The notes under the pieces were generated by a model that did no database searches, was not told where the DNA came from, and saw nothing but the letters and a program-made list of their open reading frames with translations. The position numbers were made by a program, and so were the translations under genes. From the NCBI GenBank assembly GCA_015231595.1, contig JADGBH010000011.1, positions 1 to 64,000 on the forward strand: 64,000 nucleotides of DNA, written 5' to 3'. This DNA comes from Desulfobacterales bacterium (GTDB taxonomy: Bacteria > Desulfobacterota > Desulfobacteria > Desulfobacterales > JADGBH01). Of this stretch, positions 26,481 through 35,055 are shown piece after piece; position 1 is the first letter of the stretch, and every line of letters begins with the position of its first letter.

Positions 26481-27317
26481 TTATATAAATATTTCTTTAC
26501 AAATAAAACCTTCAGCTATCTTTGTAACAGAACCTTTTATGGAAACATGAAATCCATCTTTTATACTTACTTCTATTGTACCTCCTTGCATGTGAACAGT
26601 TATATTTGAGCTACAAAGCCCAAGTTTAAAAGCTATTCCAGCAGAGGCAGCGCTGCTCGTTCCTGAAGAAAGGGTATATCCTGCCCCCCTTTCCCAAATT
26701 TCTATTTGTATATTATTTTTATCAAGTATTTTTATAAATTGAACATTGATTTTATTAGGGAATAAATGAGATTTTTCAATTAAAGGACCTAAAATTTTTG
26801 CTTCTTTTTCTGAAATTTCTCGATCAAATATTACACAATGGGGGTTTCCAATATTAGCGGCGCAATACCGAAGCTTTTCACCATTTATTTCCATCACTTC
26901 ATTTATTACTTCTCTATTTTCACCTATCATTGGAATGTCTTTACTATAAAAACTAAGATTACCTAATTCAACTGAAACAATTGCTCCATTATCAAATACT
27001 TGAGCTTTAGTTTCTCCTCCAAGGGTTAAAATACTAAAGGGTAAATCAGATACAACACCTTTATCCCAAAGGTATCTTGAAAAAATTCTTAAACCATTTC
27101 CACTTTTTTCAGCTTCACTTCCATCTGGATTAAAAATTCTAAGAGAAAAAGAATTATTCTCAATATTAAATGGTCCATAAAGTATGCCATCAGAACCAAT
27201 ACCCAAATTTCTATGACAGATAGTAATAATTTTTGAAGAATTTAAATTATGCCCTATTTCACAAGGGTCAAGAACAATATAATCATTTCCAAGTCCGTGG
27301 TATTTATAAAATTTCAT
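26481..27317 (-). CDS. dapF: diaminopimelate epimerase homologue lacking both catalytic cysteines
   Basis: The sequence aligns by eye along the whole DapF fold: KYHGLGNDYIVLD at the start, NPDGSEAEKSGNGLR, AANIGNPHCVIF, and ERGAGYTLSSGT near residue 209. Canonical DapF uses two cysteines, in the E-M-C-G-N-G and L-A-C-G-T contexts, as acid and base for LL/meso-DAP interconversion. Here both positions are serine (about Ser72 and Ser218). The remaining fold residues are kept, and the 278-residue length is normal. It may be a divergent epimerase or an isomerase of another substrate. Its start overlaps the stop of the GlcF-like gene by four bases. Confidence 0.8.
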   Translation of the reverse strand: MKFYKYHGLGNDYIVLDPCEIGHNLNSSKIITICHRNLGIGSDGILYGPFNIENNSFSLRIFNPDGSEAEKSGNGLRIFSRYLWDKGVVSDLPFSILTLGGETKAQVFDNGAIVSVELGNLSFYSKDIPMIGENREVINEVMEINGEKLRYCAANIGNPHCVIFDREISEKEAKILGPLIEKSHLFPNKINVQFIKILDKNNIQIEIWERGAGYTLSSGTSSAASAGIAFKLGLCSSNITVHMQGGTIEVSIKDGFHVSIKGSVTKIAEGFICKEIFI

Positions 27318-28624
27318 TCATTATCACCTTGATTTATAGATTCCCCGTAAATTTCAATTGTATGCTTAATTGCAATATTTTCTGTTGTTTTTGAAAAAAT
27401 ATCAAAAAGCTGAATCATGCATGCTGGGCAAGATGTAGCAACTGTTTGACATCCTGAAGCTATTATATTGTCAATCTTTTTTTTGCCAATATTAACTGAA
27501 AATTCATAATGATTCAAATTAAAAGAACCGCCTAAGCCGCAACATCGACTACTTTCTTCCATTTCTTTAAATAAATATTTTGAAGATGCTGAAATTAACT
27601 GTCTTGGTTCTTTATAAATGCCCATTGATTTTCTTAAATGGCATGGGTCGTGATAAGTTATCAATGGGCGGTTAGAAAGTTTTTTTAAATCAGGCTCTGT
27701 TATTGAAAAATTAGAAACAATAAATTGATTAATATCAATTACCTTTTTAGATATAGATTCTATTTTATTTGTCAATTTCATATTTTGAGATCCAAACATT
27801 TTAGGCCATAGCTTTTTAATCACAAATGAACATGTTGAACATGAAGAAATTAAATATTTGAAATTAACTTTTTCAAATAGTTCAACATTATATAATACTA
27901 ATTTTTTGAAAGTATCAATATCCCCACTTGATAAAGCTGGTATTCCGCAACATCCTTGAGCTTGGGGAATATAAACATCTATGCCGAAATGATTCAATAC
28001 ATCTAATGTTTTATGGGCTATATTAGGAAATATTTTATCAATCAAACATCCAATAAAAAAAGCAACTTTCGCATCAGTTTTAAAGTTATATCCCTTTGAA
28101 GATATGCTATCTTGGACTGACTGAGAAGAAATAGGTAAAATACTGCGATCAGATAATACATTAGGGATAAAACGATTCCCGCAAGTTCCATAATAATTAT
28201 TTTTTTTAAATAATAGAAATTTTTGAATCTTTGAACCAGTATTTATTAAGCTATTAAAGAATGTAGGTTTTCCAATTATTTTTTTAAAAATAATTTTTTC
28301 TATAGCTGAAAGTCCAATGTAGTCATGAATTAAAGCCCTTGCCTTAAAAAATATTTCTATAGTATTAACGCCCCTTGGGCATATATTTTCACATGAGCCA
28401 CAAAGAAGGCATCTATTCAGTCGGTCTAAAATATTTTGAGGATTTTCTAATATATTATCTATAATGCCATCAAGTATAGATAATTTTCCCCTTGCAGAAT
28501 CAGGCTCAAACCTTGTCTCGCAATATAGTGGGCAAACAGATTGGCAAATGCCGCACTTAGAACAAGTTTTTATTTCTGCATCAAGTTTTTTTATACTAAG
28601 ACTTAGTTTATTAACTTTATCCAT
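27314..28624 (-). CDS. GlcF-like (Fe-S)-binding oxidoreductase subunit with two CCG domains
   Basis: The N-terminus carries two [4Fe-4S] sites: CSKCGICQSVCPLYCET and CLLCGSCENICPRGV. Two CCG domains follow, the first with AQGCCGIPALSSGD and the second with SRCCGLGGSFNLNHY, plus CPACM, the arrangement seen in glycolate oxidase subunit GlcF, LldE and HdrD-like proteins. It should pass electrons from a flavin dehydrogenase to a membrane carrier. No GlcD/LldD-type flavoprotein lies beside it; the neighbour is dapF, coupled by overlapping ATGA. I start it at the ATG at 28624. A GTG at 28633 would add three residues. Cytoplasmic or membrane-peripheral. Confidence 0.82.
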   Translation of the reverse strand: MDKVNKLSLSIKKLDAEIKTCSKCGICQSVCPLYCETRFEPDSARGKLSILDGIIDNILENPQNILDRLNRCLLCGSCENICPRGVNTIEIFFKARALIHDYIGLSAIEKIIFKKIIGKPTFFNSLINTGSKIQKFLLFKKNNYYGTCGNRFIPNVLSDRSILPISSQSVQDSISSKGYNFKTDAKVAFFIGCLIDKIFPNIAHKTLDVLNHFGIDVYIPQAQGCCGIPALSSGDIDTFKKLVLYNVELFEKVNFKYLISSCSTCSFVIKKLWPKMFGSQNMKLTNKIESISKKVIDINQFIVSNFSITEPDLKKLSNRPLITYHDPCHLRKSMGIYKEPRQLISASSKYLFKEMEESSRCCGLGGSFNLNHYEFSVNIGKKKIDNIIASGCQTVATSCPACMIQLFDIFSKTTENIAIKHTIEIYGESINQGDNE

Positions 28625-28766
28625 TGTTTGCACTATCCAAAAAAAAAATATTGCGATATTGACTGAAATTTAAACATAGTATATGGGTATAAATATTTTA
28701 TAAAGTTACAAATTGCAAGGTGGTAATTCCATATTTTTTAAATTTAAAACTAAGGAAATTTATACC

Positions 28767-31208
28767 ATGATAGAGGAAAAAATAATAGTATCTTGTCCAT
28801 CTTGTCAAAGGATGATTCGGTTTTCAGCAGAATTGATTAATACAAAAGTAATCTGCGATAAATGCCAACAAGAGTTTGAAATAAAAAATGACAAGGATAA
28901 TGATGCTAATCAACTTACTATGGCTACTCTCGCTTTAAAGTATAAATTCATCACTGAAGAACAGCTCAAAAAAGCATCTGAAATAAAACAGCAGGAATTA
29001 AATAATGGCAATGATCTTCCTATTGAAACAGTGCTTGAGCAAATTGGACTACTGAATCAAAAAAATATAAATATTCTTAAAGTACTCCATGAAAAAGAAC
29101 TTGATAATGCTTTTGGAATAATTGCTATCAAAAATAATTTTGTAACTGAAAAAGACATAAAAAAGGCTTTAGATAAACAAACCAAAATATTTAAAGAAAC
29201 TAAATCAATAAAGCTGATTGGAGAAATATTAGTTGAAGACGGATTCATCACTCAAGAACAATGCAAGTCAATACTTCTTAAACAGCAAAGAATAAGAGAT
29301 TCTTTTGTTCCACCTCCAGCAGAACCAGCAGACAAAACAGAATTAGAAAAAGATTTTTGGGTAAAAAGAAGCGTAGATAAAGTATTTGGCAATATAATTA
29401 TTTATAATAAATTCGCATCTAACTCTGATATTGAAGAAGCTTTAGAAAAGCAGCTAAAAATATTTGAACAAGAAAAGCAGTATAAATTTTTAGGCGATAT
29501 ACTTGTAGAAGATAAAAAAATAAGCATTGAACAAAGAAATTTTGTTGCCTTTGAGCAAGAGAGAGCAGATCTTGTATCTGATTCGGATATAAGCGGAGTT
29601 GTAGATTTTTTTGAAACAGTTTATGATAGTGAATTCACTATCAAAGTATCAAACGATAAACAGTTAGCCTATATCATTTTTAAAGATATTAGTTTTAATG
29701 CCCAGAATCCTGTTACATTTGAAATGATCAAGGAAAAGCTTAAAGAGAGCCACATTATTTATGGAATCGCTGATGATAATTTAATTAACGGATTATTAAA
29801 ATTTAAAGGTTTACAAGCCAAGCCTTTTAAAATTGCTGAAGGAAAACATGCCCAGGAAGGCAAAGACGCTTTTGTAAAGTATTATTTTGAAATTGAACAT
29901 TTAACAGTTGGTACAGCTAAAGAAGGAGATGTAATTGACTTTCGTGAAAGGGGCACAATCCCCCATGTTAAAAATAAAGCACTTTTAGCTGAATGTGAGC
30001 CTATGGTAAAAGGCGAACCTGGTATTAATATTTATGGCCAAAAAATTCCTATTGCCTCTACAAGGGATATTAAATTAAAAGCTGGCAAAGGCGTACAATT
30101 ATCAGATGACGGGCTTAAAGTTTTTGCTACTAGTGATGGTCAGCCAAAATTATCAATTGGTTATACAATTTCCGTATTGACAGATCTTGATATAAAAGAA
30201 GATATTTGTTTAAAAACAGGAAATATTTACTTTGACGGTAATATAAATGTTAATGGCTCAATACAAAATGGATTTAAAGTAAAGGGCGGAAATTTAAAAG
30301 CAAAAGAAATTCTTGCCGCAGATATTGATGTTACAGGGGATATTAAAACGGATGGGGGGATTATTGGTGCAACGATAAAATGTCAAGGAAACATACGAGC
30401 TAAATATATCTCTAAATCTAAAATCAATGTATATGGAGATGTTTTCGTTCAAAAAGAAGTTCTTGATTCGGAAATAATTTCGAGCGGAGCTTTCAAAGTA
30501 GAAAAAGGGAAAATAATTGCTTCAATAATTTCAGCTAAAAAAGGTATAGATGCGGTTGATATAGGAACAGAAATTTCTCAATCTTGCAAAATAAGAATTG
30601 GATGTGATGATTTAGCAGAAAGCGAAAAGCACGAACTTAATCTTGAACTCACAAAAATTAAGGAAAAAATTGAACAATTTTCAATAGAATTGCAAGCATT
30701 TGAAAAGAGAGAAAAAGAAATTCATAAAAAAATAAGTCTTTCTGCTCAAATACAGGATAGATCTAATGTTAACATTCGAAATTTAAGGCGCGCTATTAAA
30801 GAATTTGAACAAAAAAGCCAAGAAGCTAAAATTATCGAAGCTAATAATTTAATCAAAACTTTTGAAGCTAAAATTATCGAAGCTGAAAAAAATATTCCAT
30901 TATTGTTTGATGAGCAAGATAAAATCGAAGATCTTATTAAACTTCAAAAAGAAAAAATAAAAATAGCTGAAAATGAAATTGAAGATTTTAATCAAAAAAT
31001 AGATCAAATAACTGAAATAGCAAGCAAAATACCTTCGAATCCTTTATTAAACATTCGAGGAGAACTTATATCTGGAACTTCGGTTGCAGGACCGAATGTG
31101 TCTATGGTAATTCAAAACTCAATTAAAAAAATTAAAATTAAAGAAATACACAATACCGACCCTAAAGCTGAAAAAGAATGGGAGTTAAAAGCTATATCTG
31201 TTAAATAG
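28767..31208 (+). CDS. FapA (DUF342) protein with zinc ribbon and MshEN-like repeats
   Basis: The ATG at 28767 follows TAAGGAAA and gives about 813 residues. The protein opens with a zinc ribbon (CPSCQRMIRFS and CDKCQQEFE). Three related segments follow at roughly residues 45-110, 112-180 and 195-270, each of the form FGxIxxxxxFxxxxDIxxALxxQ ... LGDILVEDxxIS, similar to the c-di-GMP-binding MshEN/GspE N-terminal motif. After these comes the DUF342/FapA beta-helix (LKAGKGVQLSDDGLKVFAT, and DIDVTGDIKTDGGIIGATIK) and a long coiled coil near residues 620-745. FapA-type proteins are found in polymer/flagellar and polar assembly systems. No flagellar genes are close by. The mix of domains is unusual. 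Confidence 0.72.
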   Translation: MIEEKIIVSCPSCQRMIRFSAELINTKVICDKCQQEFEIKNDKDNDANQLTMATLALKYKFITEEQLKKASEIKQQELNNGNDLPIETVLEQIGLLNQKNINILKVLHEKELDNAFGIIAIKNNFVTEKDIKKALDKQTKIFKETKSIKLIGEILVEDGFITQEQCKSILLKQQRIRDSFVPPPAEPADKTELEKDFWVKRSVDKVFGNIIIYNKFASNSDIEEALEKQLKIFEQEKQYKFLGDILVEDKKISIEQRNFVAFEQERADLVSDSDISGVVDFFETVYDSEFTIKVSNDKQLAYIIFKDISFNAQNPVTFEMIKEKLKESHIIYGIADDNLINGLLKFKGLQAKPFKIAEGKHAQEGKDAFVKYYFEIEHLTVGTAKEGDVIDFRERGTIPHVKNKALLAECEPMVKGEPGINIYGQKIPIASTRDIKLKAGKGVQLSDDGLKVFATSDGQPKLSIGYTISVLTDLDIKEDICLKTGNIYFDGNINVNGSIQNGFKVKGGNLKAKEILAADIDVTGDIKTDGGIIGATIKCQGNIRAKYISKSKINVYGDVFVQKEVLDSEIISSGAFKVEKGKIIASIISAKKGIDAVDIGTEISQSCKIRIGCDDLAESEKHELNLELTKIKEKIEQFSIELQAFEKREKEIHKKISLSAQIQDRSNVNIRNLRRAIKEFEQKSQEAKIIEANNLIKTFEAKIIEAEKNIPLLFDEQDKIEDLIKLQKEKIKIAENEIEDFNQKIDQITEIASKIPSNPLLNIRGELISGTSVAGPNVSMVIQNSIKKIKIKEIHNTDPKAEKEWELKAISVK

Positions 31209-31240
31209 TTACTTTAATAATTAATTAAAAAGAGAAATAT

Positions 31241-32929
31241 TTGAAAATGAATAAAAGAAATTCAAAAAGCCCTAAATTAGTTGCTGACTGGAAAAGATTA
31301 ATGAGCACTTTCATTCGTCCTGAAAATGAAGAATCAAAAGAAACTCTTATAAAATATATGGAACAAATTCTTTTCGGGCTTCACGATTTTCTTAGTAAAC
31401 ATGTTGGAATTACTGAAGAAATAGGACTTAAAGAACTTTCTGATAATTTTTCCGACACTCAAATAAGTGAAGAGCCTGAAAAAAAACTTGCTGAAGTAAT
31501 AATCGATATTATCCAAGAAATAGCGCCTCAAGCTGTAAATGTTGCTTCTCCATATTTTATAGGTCACATGACATCGGCTATTCCTTTTTTTATGGTTCAC
31601 CTTAAAACAATAGTTACAGCCCTAAATCAAAATGTAGTTAAATTAGAAACATCAAAAGTAGTATCCGTATTAGAAAAACAAATTATAGCTAAAATTCATC
31701 GTCTTATATACAACATGGATGAAGATTTTTATAATCAGCATGTTCAAAATGTTAATACAACTTTAGGGTCTTTTACCGAAGGAGGAACTCTTGCTAATTT
31801 AACTGCTTTATGGGTTGCGCGAAATAGTTTATTTCCTCCAAAAGATAACTTTAAAGGGATTGAAGAAGAGGGGATATATGCCGCCTATAGAGCTTATGAT
31901 ATTGACCGGGTAGTAATTCTTGTATCAAGATTAGGGCACTATTCTTTGAGAAAATCGACTGGCGTATTAGGTATAGGAAATGAAAATGTAATTCCTATCA
32001 ATATAGACAATAAAAAACATATAGACTTATCTGAGCTTATAGAAGCGATAAAATTTTTTACAAAAAAAGGAAGTAGAACCAAGATAGCTGCAATTGTTGG
32101 AATTGGTGGCGCAACAGAAACAGGGACAGTAGATCCTCTTTATCAACTCGGAGAAATATGCTCCGAATATAATATTTACTATCATGTTGATGCCGCATGG
32201 GGTGGGCCTACTTTGATGTCTCCAAAATATAGACACATTTTAAAAGGGATAGAACTTGCTGATTCTGTAACTATTGATGGACATAAGCAATTTTATATGC
32301 CCATGAGTTCTGGAATGATATATTTTAAGGATCCTACTAAGTTAGATTCAATAGCATACCACTCAAATTATGTAAACCGTCTTGGTTCCGTTGATCTTGG
32401 AATTAAATCTTTGGCAGGTTCAAGGGAAGCTAACTCCCTTATACTTGATAGTGCTATAAAAATAATGGGAAGCAAAGGTTACGCACTTTTAATTGAGCAC
32501 GGCATAGAAACAGCTCGATGTTTTGCAAATGAGATAGAAAAAAAAGATCATTTTGAAGTTATAACCCAACCAGAGCTTAATATTCTAACTTATAGAATTT
32601 GCCCTTTAGAATATAAAGAGCTTTTAATATCAAGCGATCCAGAACAAAAAAAAGCTATAAACGAAAAACTTAATGAAATAAACACAATAGTTCAAAGGCT
32701 TCAGCGAGCTTCAGGTAAAAGTTTTGTATCAAGAACAAAGATAAAAGTTAAATCCATATCAGATGACGAAATAGTTGTACTTAGAGCTGTTCTTATGAAT
32801 CCAATGACAAACAAAAAAATACTTCTTGAAATAATTGACGAACAAGAAAGAATATACAACGAAACTTTTTTAAAAAAAAGGACATCCTCAAATTTTCCTA
32901 ACCAATTGATTACCGATCAATTTTTTTGA
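31241..32929 (+). CDS. panP: PLP-dependent aspartate/glutamate decarboxylase, PanP type
   Basis: A 562-residue group II PLP decarboxylase. The substrate/PLP signature is seen in TEGGTLANLTALWVARN, HVDAAWGGPTLMS (aspartate that contacts the pyridine nitrogen) and the Schiff-base lysine in DSVTIDGHKQFYMPMS. The N-terminal region (SPYFIGHMTSAIPFFMVHL) and the length fit the pyridoxal-dependent aspartate 1-decarboxylase PanP, which supplies beta-alanine for pantothenate in bacteria that lack the pyruvoyl enzyme PanD. A glutamate decarboxylase role cannot be excluded from the sequence. Its 3' end overlaps the convergent lipoprotein gene by 20 bases. Confidence 0.78.
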   Translation: MKMNKRNSKSPKLVADWKRLMSTFIRPENEESKETLIKYMEQILFGLHDFLSKHVGITEEIGLKELSDNFSDTQISEEPEKKLAEVIIDIIQEIAPQAVNVASPYFIGHMTSAIPFFMVHLKTIVTALNQNVVKLETSKVVSVLEKQIIAKIHRLIYNMDEDFYNQHVQNVNTTLGSFTEGGTLANLTALWVARNSLFPPKDNFKGIEEEGIYAAYRAYDIDRVVILVSRLGHYSLRKSTGVLGIGNENVIPINIDNKKHIDLSELIEAIKFFTKKGSRTKIAAIVGIGGATETGTVDPLYQLGEICSEYNIYYHVDAAWGGPTLMSPKYRHILKGIELADSVTIDGHKQFYMPMSSGMIYFKDPTKLDSIAYHSNYVNRLGSVDLGIKSLAGSREANSLILDSAIKIMGSKGYALLIEHGIETARCFANEIEKKDHFEVITQPELNILTYRICPLEYKELLISSDPEQKKAINEKLNEINTIVQRLQRASGKSFVSRTKIKVKSISDDEIVVLRAVLMNPMTNKKILLEIIDEQERIYNETFLKKRTSSNFPNQLITDQFF

Positions 32930-33857
32930 TGGCGCTACCGATTTCAATTTTATCACCGCTTAAAATTTTACCAATAGCATATAAAGGATAAACTTTTGTA
33001 ATCTCTATTTTTCCAACAAAATTGCCAGGCATTAAAAATCTATGTCCGCCTGCGCCTGAAATAATATCTCCACTACTATACGTGTTAAATATTTGACCTT
33101 CATGTACTTTAGATTTTAAACCACTTGAAATTTTAATTTTTTCGTTATCAATTTCAGTAATATATGCTTTCCATGGATCTTTATCGATTTCAAAAGCTGC
33201 CTTTCTTCCCATTGTTTTTATTAATTCTTTTAGCTCAGTACTAACTATTTGCATATCATTTTTATTTTTGTCAGACAATGCGTCAAACTTTATTTTATCT
33301 ATTTCTGTATTTAATTCAAAAAATTGATCAAATATTTTCGTACATGTCTCTAAATCTAATATTTCAAGCCTCATGGTTATAACGGAATAAGAATGTTTTT
33401 TTCTGAAAAACCAGAATCCTGTACTTCTGCTTTCAGGCCGAATATCAATCAAATGAAAAAGAATGAGCTCATTTAATCCAGCTTTTCTTGCCTTCATTGA
33501 AAGAGTATAATTATCAATTCTGTCAGATGACGGCAGAAAAGAAATTATAGATAACACGTCTGAATAATGTTCTTCATCAGGTAAAATTGGTACTATATCC
33601 GATGAAACCGTAATCAAAGAATTTTCAAATACTTTATAAATATTGTTTTTTAGATCTTGAATTTTGTAAGGAGTATTATTTTGAAAGGAACAAATCCCTA
33701 CTATTTTTTTTAAACTATCATCTGAGCCATTAAGATCTTTCATAATAGCTAACCCAGAATCCTGCACATCTTTTTTTAAACTACAGCTATACAAAATTAA
33801 AAATAAACCTATCCACATATAAAAAATAAACTTCGTTTTTTTAAAAATTTTTTTCAT
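32910..33857 (-). CDS. lipoprotein with FlgT-like C-terminal domain
   Basis: The start at 33857 is chosen because AAAGAG lies just before it and the product then has a lipoprotein signal (hydrophobic core FYMWIGLFLILYSCS, cysteine at about residue 26). An in-frame ATG at 33872 has no such site. The mature part is mixed alpha/beta. The C-terminal 100 residues (GLKSKVHEGQIFNTYSSG, GHRFLMPGNFVGKIEITKV) look like the FlgT C-terminal SH3-like domain, found in flagellar-motor and general periplasmic proteins. I place it in the periplasm, attached to a membrane, but the role is unknown. The radical SAM gene is upstream in the same direction. Confidence 0.6.
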   Translation of the reverse strand: MKKIFKKTKFIFYMWIGLFLILYSCSLKKDVQDSGLAIMKDLNGSDDSLKKIVGICSFQNNTPYKIQDLKNNIYKVFENSLITVSSDIVPILPDEEHYSDVLSIISFLPSSDRIDNYTLSMKARKAGLNELILFHLIDIRPESRSTGFWFFRKKHSYSVITMRLEILDLETCTKIFDQFFELNTEIDKIKFDALSDKNKNDMQIVSTELKELIKTMGRKAAFEIDKDPWKAYITEIDNEKIKISSGLKSKVHEGQIFNTYSSGDIISGAGGHRFLMPGNFVGKIEITKVYPLYAIGKILSGDKIEIGSAIKKIDR

Positions 33858-33882
33858 TTGAATCTCTTTCATGTTCTATTAT

Positions 33883-35043
33883 TTATATAAATTTTTTCAT
33901 GATTTCATAGATGATAGAATCAACATTTTCTGGCGTTATTCCAAGTTTTAAACAAGTTTCATAAGCACTGGTGCTTAGAGTTGAATTTTGGATATCGCTT
34001 AAATTATGCATGATTCCAAGCCTTCTCCCTACTTGATAAATCATTTGTTTTTGGGGAGCTAATTCTAAAAATGATTTAAGAACAGTCATCATTTTTTCTT
34101 TATCGTTCGGGAGCTTTCCTTTAAGTTCTTCGAATAAGTTAAGGATATGATCGCTTTTTATAGAACTTGTAATTCCTTTTAGGTTTTCTAAAAAAAGAAG
34201 AATTTCGTTTACAACCATCACATCTGAACATTTTTTAAAAGTTCCTTTTTCATAATCTTCAAAAAGTTCGACACTGTTAGGGATAGCGAGAGTTCTAAGT
34301 CTTATAAAATCGGGATTAATTTGATTTAAAGCATCAGCACTTTCAATAGCGTGTATTTCGGATAACTCTACTCCACCAAGCCCTGGCATAAGATATTCTG
34401 ACAATTCTATACCTGCTTTTTTTACTTTAAGACCAGCTTTGATATGAGTTTCTTTTGTAACACCTTTGTTAATCATGGAAAGAACTTTATCTGATCCAGA
34501 TTCAAGGCCTATATGTATTCTATTTAAACCGGCATCTTCTATCATTTTAAGGTCATCATCCGATATTTTTGCGATAGTATGTGATCTTGCGTAGGATGTA
34601 ATTCGTTCAACCCATGGGAAACAATTTTTTATATGCTTTAAAATTGCAATAATGTCTTTTGGTTTTATTATGAGACTATTGGCATCCTGAAGAAAAATTG
34701 ATTTCATTCCTCCAGAAAGCCAGTTCAATGCCGCATAAAAAGCATCCAGTTCATTAGGATTTACTTTTTCAGCTACAGAACTTATATCATTATTACTTAT
34801 ATAACCCGAATTATCAATTTTGCTGTTAAGTCCTATAATTATTCTATGGAGTAAGTCTATATCTTTAATTATGTACTCAACTGGTCTAATTGAAAATTCT
34901 GTTCCTTTATAGACCGGACAAAATTTACATCGATTCCAAGGGCAATTTCTTGTTATTCGAATTAGAAGGCTTTTTGCTTCGCTTGGCGGTCTAATAGGGC
35001 CTTGTTCAAAGCCATTATAAGTTTCTTGTTTATCTTGATCCAT
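33883..35043 (-). CDS. radical SAM protein with CX4CX2C cluster motif
   Basis: The cluster-binding cysteines are at about residues 34, 39 and 42 in RNCPWNRCKFCPVYKG, which is CX4CX2C instead of the common CX3CX2C. Other radical SAM landmarks are present: GGMKSIFLQDAN before the second strand, RIHIGLESGSDKVLSMINKG for SAM and ribose binding, and ELSEYLMPGLGGVELSEIHA. The protein is 386 residues with no extra cluster motif at the C-terminus. Homologues from anaerobes are annotated only as radical SAM proteins, so the product is unknown. The gene follows the UbiB-type kinase by 12 bases, suggesting joint transcription. Confidence 0.72.
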   Translation of the reverse strand: MDQDKQETYNGFEQGPIRPPSEAKSLLIRITRNCPWNRCKFCPVYKGTEFSIRPVEYIIKDIDLLHRIIIGLNSKIDNSGYISNNDISSVAEKVNPNELDAFYAALNWLSGGMKSIFLQDANSLIIKPKDIIAILKHIKNCFPWVERITSYARSHTIAKISDDDLKMIEDAGLNRIHIGLESGSDKVLSMINKGVTKETHIKAGLKVKKAGIELSEYLMPGLGGVELSEIHAIESADALNQINPDFIRLRTLAIPNSVELFEDYEKGTFKKCSDVMVVNEILLFLENLKGITSSIKSDHILNLFEELKGKLPNDKEKMMTVLKSFLELAPQKQMIYQVGRRLGIMHNLSDIQNSTLSTSAYETCLKLGITPENVDSIIYEIMKKFI

Positions 35044-35055
35044 AAATGTTTTTCC

